From NCBI GenBank assembly GCA_030693515.1, contig JAUYAK010000015.1:1-33177 (forward strand): 33,177 nt of DNA, given 5' to 3'. The DNA comes from Opitutaceae bacterium. GTDB lineage: Bacteria > Verrucomicrobiota > Verrucomicrobiia > Opitutales > Opitutaceae. Made by a program: the position numbers and the translations under genes. The stretch's first letter is position 1. Every line of letters begins with the position of its first letter. The notes under the pieces were generated by a model, which saw only the letters and a list, made by a program, of their open reading frames with translations, was not told the origin of the DNA and did not search any database. This document shows, piece by piece, positions 13,633 through 21,294 of the stretch.

Positions 13633-13695
13633 GCGCGAGGCTTCAGCCCGCGCCGAACGGAATGCCGACTTCCTGCGCGGGCTAAAGCCTCGCGC
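13633..13695. repeat. Hairpin repeat with 21-bp arms (REP-like)
   Basis: Two 21-base arms (13633-13653 and 13675-13695) are inverted copies differing at one base (GAGGCTTCAGCCCG against the complement of CGGGCTAAAGCCTC), separated by 21 bases. Each arm contains its own AGGCT..AGCC palindrome. It lies 22 bases after the CobW stop, in the 172-base gap before the Sel1-like gene. It may act as a terminator or be a REP-type mobile repeat. Confidence 0.7.
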
Positions 13696-13782
13696 TACCC
13701 CGGTCCTCCGCCCGCATACACCCGCCTCCAGCCCGCGCAGGCCGCAATTCTGCAGCAGCAAACCACCCGACCCATTTCATCG

Positions 13783-16731
13783 ATGACCCGCCCTCTCCGC
13801 GCCCTCGGCTTCGCCGTCGCGTTCACCAGCCTCGTCCCGCGCACCGTCGCCGCGCCCTACACTTACAAGGAGGCCAATAATTTCAGCGCCCAGTTGCAGC
13901 GCTCCTTCAACTCGACTCCGACCACCACCACCGTCTCCGTTTACAAAAGCACCATCACGGGCACCGGCTCGGGCACCGGCTCATCTTCCGGGTCCTCCCG
14001 CACCGGCAGCTCCGGCTCCCGCGGCGGTTTCGCCAGCCCGAGCGACAGCAACTCGTGGGGGATGCCGAGCCGCCAACCCGCTTTCAACTGGGGTCCCGGC
14101 CACGTGCCCAAACCGGATCCCGACGGCGACAAAATCGCGGCCGCCCGGATCCGCACCTGGGAGTTGCCCGCCCCGCCTCTCGCCGACGCGGCCGCCATCG
14201 CCCGCTACTATCAGTCCCGGGGCGTCTCGACCTCACGCGCGCATGAAGCCGCGCGGTCCGATGTGATCGACTACCAGCGCGCCAAAGCAAAACGCGAGAA
14301 CGACGCCAAATGGGAGGCCTACAACCGCGAGCAGCGCCGCATCTCCACCTACCTCGCCGGGCAGAAAGCCGGTCGCGCCGCTTTCCTCGTCGAACTCGCC
14401 GCCGTCCGCGCCCGCGCCCGCGCCTCCGGCGGCGACGGCACCGGCACCGGTGCCGATCCCGCCCTCGCGAGCGCCTGGTTCGACCTCGCCGGCAGCACCC
14501 AGATGTGGCGCGGCACCTACATCGAATACGATCCTCTCGCGCGGCGTGAAGCCCTCTTTTTCGCGGCGCGCGCCGGCGTCCGCCGCGCCATCATTGCCGC
14601 GTGGGGTGAAGCCGACGCCGCCGGGGAAAATGCCGACTACTGGCGCGACCTCAGCGTCCTGGCGGGCGACACCGATGCCATTGCCGCCGTCTTCAAATCC
14701 GCCGACCAAGACCCCCGCTTCGGCTTCGCCCGCGCCGCCGCGCTCTTCACTCACGCCTATCAAGTCATGCCCGCCACCGCCTCGCCGCGCGAGAGTGCCG
14801 AGAAGGCGGGCGCCGCACGCGCGCTGTGCGCCTACTTTCTGGGCGATTTTTACGCGCGCGGTGATGCGACCCTGCCCGCCGATCCGGCGCGCGCGCTGGC
14901 CTGGGCGCGAAAAACGCCCGCCGCCTCACCCGGTGGGTGGCAGGAATTGCAAATCTACAACCGCGCCTATGCCCTCGAGCAGCTCGAAGCCAACATCCTC
15001 AGCGCCCGCGCCGTGGAGAACGATCTGCTCGCCGAGTGGGAGGCGCTGCTCACCGGCCCCGCCCAAGCCCGCGCCCGCCGCGCCCTTTACCCGATTTACC
15101 TCGGAAAGAATCCCGCCTTCCCGCGCTCGGCTCATCCCGCCAAGGCCCGCGCGCTCTTTCCCGACGGCCCCGACGATCTGCAGTTAATCATCGACGTGGG
15201 CGACTGGCCCTCCGCCGCCAAGTTCGAGGCCCTCCCGTTCGATCGCCACTCCAGCCTCCCTTTCCTGCTCGGCCGCCTGTGGCGCGAGCGCACCGACGGC
15301 AAACGCGATCTGGCCAGAGCCCGCGCGGCCTTTATCCACGCCATCTCCGATTCCCGCAGCAACAATGGCAACGGCGAGGCCGCCATCGGCGTGAGCGAAA
15401 TCCAGCTCGAGCTCGGCGAGCGCTCCGACGCGCAGCTCACCCTCGAGAGAACGACCAAGCATTGGCTCGCGCTCGCGCGCTGGCGCGTGCAACTGCGCCT
15501 CGCCCTTGGCTTCTATCGCGGCGAATTCGGCGAGATCAGCGAAAAGGACGGCGACGCGCAGATGGCCCTGCTGGCGAAGGAAACCGCGAAACTGCCCGGC
15601 CACTTTCGCGATCAGGAGGAAAAGTTCGTGCGCGAGTTCGAGTTTCAGCGCATCGCCGCGCCCCTGCTCATGCGCTTCAACCGCCTCGAGGCCGTGCGGC
15701 TCGAGACCGCCTTGCCCACGTGGGACGGCCCCGTGGACATCGTCCGCCACCACCGAGAAAACCTCGAGGCGAGCCTGCCCGCGCTCCGTGCCCTCGCCCT
15801 CACCGGCTACGGCCCCGCCACGCGCCTCTGGGCCATGCTCACCCTGAGCAACTACGCCGCACCCTCGCCCGCCGACGCCGGCCTCGCGAAGACTTTCCTC
15901 TTCCAAAGCGGCATCCGCGGCGACGCCCCCGCCGTCGTCGTGCTCGCACAGCGCCTCTACCTTGACGCGCAGGAAGCCCGCCTCGCGCCCGACGCGACGC
16001 CCGCGCGCCTGCGCGAACAGTTCACCGAGGCCGCCGCGTGGCTCGAGGCCGCCTGGAAAACCGGCGACGAAGGCTCCCTCCGTCCGCTTCACACGATCTA
16101 CCACGAGAATCTCGGCGGCCTCGGCTCCGCCGAGAAGGCGCACGCCCTCCTGCAAGCGCTCGCCCTCAGCGGCGACAAGGAAGCGGCCGCCGAGATAGCG
16201 GAACGCGAGGTGGCCGCGCTCAGCCTCAGTTCATTGCCGGCCACCGAAAAATTCACCCGCTTCGAAAAGCTGGCCGAGTCCGGCAACTCCGCCGCCAAAC
16301 GCGAGCGCGCGATGATGATGTTTCGCGGCGAGGGCACGCCCAAGGACGACAGCGATCAGAGCAGCGAAGTGCTGTTCCTGCTCGAAGAGGCCGCCAACGC
16401 CGGCGACTTCACCGCCGCCCTCTGGCGCGTCAAAATCGAATACCTCGGCCTGTATAACGGGGCCGGCAACCGCGACGCCGACACGGTCATGCAGGACCGT
16501 TTTTACGCCAAAGAATTTCTCCACAACGTCGCCCACAACGGCTCGCCGCTCATGAAATACCGCGTCGGCCTGCTCTACCTGAACGACAAGAAGCGCGAAC
16601 CCGAATGCTTCCTCGAACCCGAGCCCGCCTTTCCCGAACGCGCCCGCCGCCTGCTCGAAAAGGCGCGCGACGAAGGCGTGAAGGCGGCCGCCGAGCCCCT
16701 CGCGCAAGTCGCCGCGGAGCTTCGCCAGTGA
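13783..16731 (+). CDS. Large exported Sel1/TPR-repeat-like protein of unknown function
   Basis: Predicted exported protein of 982 residues. I do not recognise it as a named protein. Residues 1-24 form a signal peptide ending in VAAP. A Gly/Ser/Thr-rich linker follows (about 60-90, TGSGTGSSSGSSRTGSSGSR). Most of the rest is Ala-, Glu- and Leu-rich helix, consistent with TPR/Sel1 solenoid repeats. The clearest repeat-like parts are near the C-terminus: AESGNSAAKRERAMMMFRG, EEAANAGDFTAALWRVKIEY and NVAHNGSPLMKYRVGLLYLN. Sel1-like proteins usually act as scaffolds for protein contacts; no catalytic motif was seen. The start ATG 13783 was chosen for the signal peptide; the frame extends 156 bases upstream through the hairpin repeat. 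It stands alone between the CobW gene and the oppositely oriented aquaporin. Confidence 0.75.
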   Translation: MTRPLRALGFAVAFTSLVPRTVAAPYTYKEANNFSAQLQRSFNSTPTTTTVSVYKSTITGTGSGTGSSSGSSRTGSSGSRGGFASPSDSNSWGMPSRQPAFNWGPGHVPKPDPDGDKIAAARIRTWELPAPPLADAAAIARYYQSRGVSTSRAHEAARSDVIDYQRAKAKRENDAKWEAYNREQRRISTYLAGQKAGRAAFLVELAAVRARARASGGDGTGTGADPALASAWFDLAGSTQMWRGTYIEYDPLARREALFFAARAGVRRAIIAAWGEADAAGENADYWRDLSVLAGDTDAIAAVFKSADQDPRFGFARAAALFTHAYQVMPATASPRESAEKAGAARALCAYFLGDFYARGDATLPADPARALAWARKTPAASPGGWQELQIYNRAYALEQLEANILSARAVENDLLAEWEALLTGPAQARARRALYPIYLGKNPAFPRSAHPAKARALFPDGPDDLQLIIDVGDWPSAAKFEALPFDRHSSLPFLLGRLWRERTDGKRDLARARAAFIHAISDSRSNNGNGEAAIGVSEIQLELGERSDAQLTLERTTKHWLALARWRVQLRLALGFYRGEFGEISEKDGDAQMALLAKETAKLPGHFRDQEEKFVREFEFQRIAAPLLMRFNRLEAVRLETALPTWDGPVDIVRHHRENLEASLPALRALALTGYGPATRLWAMLTLSNYAAPSPADAGLAKTFLFQSGIRGDAPAVVVLAQRLYLDAQEARLAPDATPARLREQFTEAAAWLEAAWKTGDEGSLRPLHTIYHENLGGLGSAEKAHALLQALALSGDKEAAAEIAEREVAALSLSSLPATEKFTRFEKLAESGNSAAKRERAMMMFRGEGTPKDDSDQSSEVLFLLEEAANAGDFTAALWRVKIEYLGLYNGAGNRDADTVMQDRFYAKEFLHNVAHNGSPLMKYRVGLLYLNDKKREPECFLEPEPAFPERARRLLEKARDEGVKAAAEPLAQVAAELRQ

Positions 16732-16735
16732 TCAA

Positions 16736-16796
16736 AGTGGGGCGGGCTTCCGCCTTAGCCAAGGCTACGGCGGACAAGGAAGCCGCGCCCTACCCC
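16736..16796. repeat. Imperfect inverted repeat, REP-like, overlapping the end of the aquaporin gene
   Basis: The left part (AGTGGGGCGGGCTTCCGCC, then TTAGCC) and the right part (GGCTACGGCGG, then GGAAGCCGCGCCCTAC) form an interrupted hairpin. The outer end resembles the GTAGGGCGGG end of the REPIN repeats at 17605 and 25072. It starts 5 bases after the Sel1-like gene stop and contains the TAG stop codon of the minus-strand aquaporin gene (16790-16792), so it sits between two converging genes and could terminate both. Confidence 0.65.
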
Positions 16797-17596
16797 GCAT
16801 ACGCCCGCCGCAAAAACACCCGGTAGAGCCCGCCGCCCACCTGCCCGCCGAGGAGCGGCGCAATCACGTAAACCGTCAGCCAGCCCCAGCCGTTGGCGGA
16901 AAACGGCACGCTGCCCCAGCCGGCCAGCGCGCTCCACACCCGCGGCCCGAGGTCGCGCGCGGGATTGAAGCACGCCATCGTGAGCGGCCCGAGCAGCGAG
17001 ATGAGCAGCGTGACCGTAAGCCCGATCACGACGGGCGCGAACTCGCGCGGCCGGCCGGCATTGCGCTCGTCCGTCACGCCCAAGATCACGAGCACGAGCA
17101 CCGCCGTGCCGACAACCTCGATGAAAAACGCGGTCGCTGGCGGCACGAGCGCGCGGGCCGCCTCGGTCAGCGGCTTGCCGCCGGGATTGGGAAAATACTC
17201 CCCGAAGATCATCGCCGTGGCCTCACTGCCGGCCGCACCGCGCACGATGCCGTGAGCCGCCTCGTAGGCGGAAAGCGCGCCGGAGAAAATCCCGTGCAGC
17301 ACCGCCGCCGCCGCAAACGCCCCCGCCATCTGCACGATCACGTAGCCTGCCACCCGCCGCACCGGGAATCGGCCGCACGCCGCGAGCGCGCACGTGACCG
17401 CCGGGTTGAGATGCGCCCCGCTCAGCGACCCGGTGAGAAAAATCGCGAGGGCGATGCCGAGCCCCCACACGATGGCGACTTGAAAAATCCCGACCTGCGC
17501 CCCGAGCAGCACCGCTGCCGCGACCGAGCCGCAGCCGAAGAACACGAGCAGGAACGTGCCGAGAAATTCACCGACGATCCAAGGAGGGAGTTTCAT
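16790..17596 (-). CDS. MIP-family aquaglyceroporin, AqpS/GlpF-like
   Basis: Membrane channel of 268 residues with six helices and two NPA half-helices: SGAHLNPAVT (N64-A66) and MACFNPARDLGPR (N211-D215). The Asp after the second NPAR is the mark of the glycerol-conducting (GlpF) branch, which can also pass undissociated arsenite and antimonite. ATG at 17596 gives MKLPPWIVGEFLGTFLLVFF, the usual first helix; an in-frame ATG 39 bases upstream lies within the REPIN repeat and is less likely. It lies downstream of an arsenate reductase on the same strand (79 bases). In Sinorhizobium meliloti the aqpS-arsC pair confers arsenate resistance by reducing arsenate and letting arsenite flow out. The same role here is inferred from adjacency; glycerol transport is the alternative. 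The stop codon is within a repeat. Confidence 0.93.
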   Translation of the reverse strand: MKLPPWIVGEFLGTFLLVFFGCGSVAAAVLLGAQVGIFQVAIVWGLGIALAIFLTGSLSGAHLNPAVTCALAACGRFPVRRVAGYVIVQMAGAFAAAAVLHGIFSGALSAYEAAHGIVRGAAGSEATAMIFGEYFPNPGGKPLTEAARALVPPATAFFIEVVGTAVLVLVILGVTDERNAGRPREFAPVVIGLTVTLLISLLGPLTMACFNPARDLGPRVWSALAGWGSVPFSANGWGWLTVYVIAPLLGGQVGGGLYRVFLRRAYAG

Positions 17597-17604
17597 GGGA
17601 GGAA

Positions 17605-17680
17605 AGTAGGGCGGGTCTGTGACCCGCCCGTTCACGCCTTGAGTGTTCGCACCGAGTGCGGGTCACAGACCCGCCCTACT
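17605..17680. repeat. REPIN-like inverted doublet, copy 1
   Basis: Left unit 17605-17629 and right unit 17658-17680 are inverted copies; each is itself nearly palindromic (GGCGGGTCTGTGACCCGCC). The right unit lacks perfect pairing at its two inner bases. The element fills the gap between arsC and the aquaporin gene, and its TAGGGCGGG end supplies the TAG stop of arsC (17676-17678). A second copy of the same family is at 25072-25171. Confidence 0.88.
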
Positions 17681-18119
17681 TTTTCAGCGCATCGCGCCGC
17701 CCATCGGCGTAGGCCCCGAACACCGCCTTGATCTCGTCGCGCACCCGGCGGAAGACCGCCATCTGCTCCTCCTCCGTGCCGGTCGCGTGCGCCGGATCCT
17801 CGAAGGGCCAGTGGTGGCGGTTGACCTGCCCGGGATAGACCGGGCACGCCTGGTCGGCGTTGCCGCACACGGTGATGACGGTCTCGATTTTTAGCCCGAG
17901 GAAATCGTTCATGTGCTTCGAGCGGTGCGAGGAAATGTCGAGGCCAACCTCGGCCATCGCGCGGACGGCGAGCGGATGGACGTAGCCGGCGGGCTTGGAG
18001 CCCGCGCTCTGCACGTCGAACAGGTCACCCGCCGCCGCGCGCAGCAGACCCTCGGCGAGGTGGCTGCGGCAGGAGTTGCCGGTGCAGAGGATGAGGACAG
18101 TGGGTTTGGGTTGGGACAT
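17676..18119 (-). CDS. arsC: Arsenate reductase, thioredoxin-coupled (low-molecular-weight phosphatase fold)
   Basis: Protein of 147 residues. The phosphatase-type anion loop CTGNSCRS gives C12 as nucleophile and R18; a second Cys pair, C85 and C92 in [11 protein letters not shown], matches the disulfide relay Cys82/Cys89 of Staphylococcus ArsC; and D108 in FEDPA is the expected general acid. The three-cysteine set separates it from ordinary low-molecular-weight tyrosine phosphatases. It would reduce arsenate to arsenite in the cytoplasm using thioredoxin. The aquaglyceroporin gene downstream offers an exit route. No arsR, arsB or acr3 is visible in the window, so regulation is unknown. The stop codon TAG is supplied by the REPIN repeat, so the last residues (DALKK) may have been trimmed by its insertion. 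Confidence 0.92.
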   Translation of the reverse strand: MSQPKPTVLILCTGNSCRSHLAEGLLRAAAGDLFDVQSAGSKPAGYVHPLAVRAMAEVGLDISSHRSKHMNDFLGLKIETVITVCGNADQACPVYPGQVNRHHWPFEDPAHATGTEEEQMAVFRRVRDEIKAVFGAYADGRRDALKK

Positions 18120-18194
18120 GGCGATGGAGACAGACTATTCCGCGGCCCGGCCGAACGCGGTCAAACGTCGGCCGTGACAATCGCGTGACGACGC

Positions 18195-19343
18195 TCAGGC
18201 GGGCGCAGCGAGGAAGGCGAGGTCGAGCGCGCCACGCGCCCGCCGGCCGTTGGCGGCGACGAGTTCGATGCCGCCCTTCACCGCCCTGATGTCCTTCACG
18301 CGATCGAAGCCCGCCGGGATCGCGGCGACGCCGAGGATGTAGCTCACGACGGTCGGGCGCTTCCGATGGAGCGTGAGTGTCGTGGAGTGGCCGGCGCGAG
18401 AGAGAGCGTTGGGTTTCGCCGATTCGGCGAGGCCCAGGTGAAAATAACTCGTCGTGTCCTCGAGGCCCATGACCGCCGTGTGCCGGCCATTCCACGGCGC
18501 ATAGTGGCGGCCGCCGTTGGAGATCCACAGGATCGTGTGGCGCAGCACGCGCGGATCGCGCAGCGCGAAATAGGCGTAGCGCTCGCCCGGGAAGGTCACG
18601 GCGTTCCAGGCAAAATCCAGCTTCGGGTCCGCCGTGAGCATCACCAGATCGTCGAAGCCGCGGCGCGCAGGATACACGCTCACATCAGTCGTGCCACCGG
18701 CGAGCAGCGGCACGCGGTCGAGCGAGCGGAAGCGCGCGCCGGCCTTGAGCGCCTGGTAGCCTTTGTTCTCCGGCAACTCGAACGGCACCGGCAGCACCTG
18801 CGCGCGCACAAAGCGGCTGGTGCTCACGACGCCGCTACCCTCGGTGTCGGGAAATTTCAGCATCGCATGATGGCCCACGCTCATCGGCCCCCGCATGCCG
18901 GCCATCACGTGGCGCTGATAGACCGCCGTGTGCCCGTCCACGAGCGTGAGGTGCTTGCCCACATGGCCGGCGCGCACCGTGAGATCGAGGCCCGCGTGCA
19001 GCGTCACGCGCTTCGGCGCACGCTCGATGGCGGAAAGCTGCCACGTCGCGTTGGCCGTTTCGCCGTGCGGCGGGTGCCGCTCGCCGCGCCACGGCGTGCC
19101 GTTGCCGCCGAAAGGCGCGCAGAAAAAATCCCCGCGCAACGCGTGCAGCAACGGCGGCAGCGCCGCGTCGATTTTATCCTCCGCCCATGGCGCGACGGAA
19201 AACGGCGCGACCGTGCGCCGTCCCAGCCGGAACTCCACCGGCCCGAGATGCCCGCCCAACCGGGTGAGCTGCGCGGCGACGTGGCTCGATTGCAACGCCC
19301 ACGACGGTTGGCCGCGGACTTGGCGCAGAGGAAAGACGCTCAT
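18195..19343 (-). CDS. Aldose 1-epimerase-like (galactose mutarotase superfamily) protein
   Basis: Protein of 382 residues without an evident signal peptide, so probably cytoplasmic. Features that suggest the mutarotase fold are the N-terminal VAAQLTRLGGHLGPVEFRLG, the core GDFFCAPFGGNGTPWRGERH followed by PPHGETANATWQL (about residues 80-115), and later beta-rich stretches such as DGHTAVYQRHVMAGMRGPMS. The HGE..N..W element resembles substrate-site segments of aldose epimerase-like enzymes. ATG 19343 (MSVFPLRQVRGQPSW) is preferred; the open frame continues 378 bases upstream but with Arg-rich sequence that reads through the inverted repeat at 19410-19540. It lies 75 bases upstream of arsC on the same strand and downstream of the pectate-lyase-like gene, so a role in sugar breakdown is plausible. 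The specific substrate is unknown. Confidence 0.65.
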   Translation of the reverse strand: MSVFPLRQVRGQPSWALQSSHVAAQLTRLGGHLGPVEFRLGRRTVAPFSVAPWAEDKIDAALPPLLHALRGDFFCAPFGGNGTPWRGERHPPHGETANATWQLSAIERAPKRVTLHAGLDLTVRAGHVGKHLTLVDGHTAVYQRHVMAGMRGPMSVGHHAMLKFPDTEGSGVVSTSRFVRAQVLPVPFELPENKGYQALKAGARFRSLDRVPLLAGGTTDVSVYPARRGFDDLVMLTADPKLDFAWNAVTFPGERYAYFALRDPRVLRHTILWISNGGRHYAPWNGRHTAVMGLEDTTSYFHLGLAESAKPNALSRAGHSTTLTLHRKRPTVVSYILGVAAIPAGFDRVKDIRAVKGGIELVAANGRRARGALDLAFLAAPA

Positions 19344-19409
19344 GAGGGCCACGAGCGTTTTGCGCCCAGCGCTGCGTGGCAAGCGTCGAGCCCCGAAAAC
19401 CACGCGCCA

Positions 19410-19540
19410 ATACCAAGGTCTGTTAATACTTGGATTGTCATGGCGAGGAGCGAAGCGACGACGCCATCTAGCTGTAGCGCCACGGCACACTTCGCGCACC
19501 TCGCGATGACAAAGGTCTAAAACCCAAGATAGGTCGGTAT
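19410..19540. repeat. MITE-like inverted repeat, about 131 bp
   Basis: Inverted arms include TTGTCATGGCGAGG (19435-19448) against CCTCGCGATGACAA (19499-19512), with one mismatch. Outer ends ATACC (19410-19414) and GGTAT (19536-19540) also pair, and GCGAAG/CTTCGC lies inside. There is no gene within it. It fills the 202-base gap between the epimerase-like and pectate-lyase-like genes. The motif TGTCATnGCGAGGnGCGAAG is similar to interspersed repeats I have seen described in several bacterial phyla. Confidence 0.75.
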
Positions 19541-19545
19541 AAGAC

Positions 19546-21060
19546 TTACCGCGCCGCCTCCACGTAGTCCGCCAAGGTGCGCAGGTTGGCGATAAAGGCG
19601 GTCGTGGTGATCTGGGGGCCGCTGGCCTTGCGGCCGGCGGGGCCGACCCAGCGGCCTTCCGCGTCGAGTGACTCGATGAGGGCGCGGACGCGCGGCTCCA
19701 AGGCCTTCGCCCGCGCCGCACGGGCGGCGGGGGTCTTGGCCTTCGTCTCGGCGGCCGCGCGTTTGGCGAGGATGGCGTCCCGACCGGCGGACTTTACCTC
19801 GTCGTAGTAGCTGAAGACCGCGGGCAGGCCGTAGCTGCCTTTCCACGAGTAGCCGGTCTGGCGTTCGGGACTCAGGTCTTCGACGCGATATTTTATTTTC
19901 CCGTCGCGGTCGCCGTAGATGGGGGTGTTGGTGCCGATCTCATACATGCGGGCCCAGAGGCCGGGTGAAATTTCGGAGCGCTTGAACCACGCGATGGCGC
20001 GCGGGAGAGGCTCGAGGTATTTCGCGTCGCCGGTTTCGAGGTGGAGGTCGAGGAGGAGGCGCATCGCGCCGCCGCTCTCGTTGGAGCACACCGCGGGCGG
20101 CTCGAAGGCGCGCGCCCAGGCGGGCTCGAGCTGGGCGTTGTATTGTTGCGCCCAGGTGGGCTGCGGTTCGGGGAGCTGCGCGAGCAGGAGGAAATCGCCC
20201 CCCTTCAGCGCGGCGGCGCGATACTCGGGGCGGCCGAGGCGCTTCGCGGCGTCGAGGAGCGTCATCACGCAGTCGCGGTGGGTGTTGTCGTTGAGCGTGT
20301 AGTAGCCGTTGTAGTTCGGCTTGGGATGCTCGCGCGCGTAGTCCTGCGGCATGCGCGCGGGTTGCACGGGATATTCCTTCGGGTCAACGGGCACGCCGCT
20401 CCAGCGCTGCGGCCAGCCACCGTTGGGGCGCTGCGCTTCAAGCATTTTTTTCAGCGCGTAGTCGCGCGCCTCGCGGATGCGCCCAGCGCGCGGGTCGCGC
20501 GAATCCTTGGCCGCATCGGCGACGGCGAGGAGAAGGCGGAGGGCGCTCTGGGTGTTGTCGTCGTCGAAAGTCGTGACGTTTTTTCGTTTCGCGGCGTCGG
20601 CGGCGGAGATTTTCCCCATGTCGGATTTGCGATACCACGCCGCACCGAGCTTCGGATCGAAATCGATGAGATAATCCCACCCGCCCGACGCGAGCTGGCC
20701 GACGGCAAGCGCATCCGCGGCGGCCTGGGCGGCCTCGAGATAGCGGGCATCGCCCGTCGCCTCGTGCGCGCGGAGAAACGCCAGGCCCATCGACGGTGTG
20801 CCCGGCGGCTGCACCCAGATTTGCGAGGCGGTGGCGGTGTTCTCGCCGGCGCGCTCCTTCAGATCGAGGGAGTAGCGCCACAGGTAGCCGCCCTCGGTCG
20901 CGAGGCCGCGCATGAACGCCGTCGCCCGCTCCATCGCCGCACGCGCCTCGCGTGCGAGCGCCTCATCGGCGGCGCGCAGCGGGAGCGCGACGAGGGCCAG
21001 GGCGATCAGGAGCGAGGGCGTGAAGCGAAGGCGGAAGGGGGAAGGAAAGGTCGCGGTCAT
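19546..21060 (-). CDS. Pectate lyase-like exported protein (PL10-related)
   Basis: Exported protein of 504 residues. A signal peptide (about 1-30, LLIALALVALPLRA) precedes an alpha/alpha-barrel-type enzyme region. Segments that resemble polysaccharide lyase family 10 are TTFDDDNTQSALRLLL, AQRPNGGWPQRWSG, YNGYYTLNDNTHRD, FEPPAVCSNESGGAMRLLLD, and TPIYGDRDGKIKYR with ERQTGYSWKGSYG. Acidic residues in the DDDNT and NDN elements would match the catalytic and calcium sites of the family. Expected reaction is calcium-dependent beta-elimination of polygalacturonate in the periplasm or outside. It is longer than minimal PL10 catalytic domains by a C-terminal Ala/Arg/Lys-rich helical tail. Its start is 234 bases from the divergent DUF1080 gene. 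Activity needs direct testing, because PL10-like proteins also include non-lyases. Confidence 0.8.
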   Translation of the reverse strand: MTATFPSPFRLRFTPSLLIALALVALPLRAADEALAREARAAMERATAFMRGLATEGGYLWRYSLDLKERAGENTATASQIWVQPPGTPSMGLAFLRAHEATGDARYLEAAQAAADALAVGQLASGGWDYLIDFDPKLGAAWYRKSDMGKISAADAAKRKNVTTFDDDNTQSALRLLLAVADAAKDSRDPRAGRIREARDYALKKMLEAQRPNGGWPQRWSGVPVDPKEYPVQPARMPQDYAREHPKPNYNGYYTLNDNTHRDCVMTLLDAAKRLGRPEYRAAALKGGDFLLLAQLPEPQPTWAQQYNAQLEPAWARAFEPPAVCSNESGGAMRLLLDLHLETGDAKYLEPLPRAIAWFKRSEISPGLWARMYEIGTNTPIYGDRDGKIKYRVEDLSPERQTGYSWKGSYGLPAVFSYYDEVKSAGRDAILAKRAAAETKAKTPAARAARAKALEPRVRALIESLDAEGRWVGPAGRKASGPQITTTAFIANLRTLADYVEAAR

Positions 21061-21294
21061 GGGAAAATTCTCTGCGTTTCGACCCTGATACTCAGGGCGC
21101 GCCAGACCTGGGGGCGACGCATTTCACCGCGGACACTCCGACCCAAGCCCGCCTCGCCCCTGCCGGCCGGTCCCTTGACTCGCCGAAGCTTGATTCGCAC
21201 GCTCCGCCAGAGCCACGTCGAACGCTCCCAAGCGATTCGCGACGTCCGCCTCGGCCGTGCCACGAGCCTGTGCGCCGCAAAAACAGCTCTCCCC
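21061..21294. other. Intergenic region between divergent pectate-lyase-like and DUF1080 genes
   Basis: This 234-base gap must hold the promoters of both divergent genes. I see TTGACT near 21175 but no convincing -10 partner, and no clear inverted repeat or operator. Nothing more can be supported. Confidence 0.4.

Noticed and set aside
19344-19721. N-terminal extension of the epimerase-like gene
   Set aside because: Arg/Ser-rich translation across the inverted repeat at 19410-19540 and the end of the neighbouring gene.
20041-21294. N-terminal extension of the DUF1080 gene
   Set aside because: It runs antisense through the pectate-lyase-like gene; ATG 21295 gives a signal peptide and the usual length.
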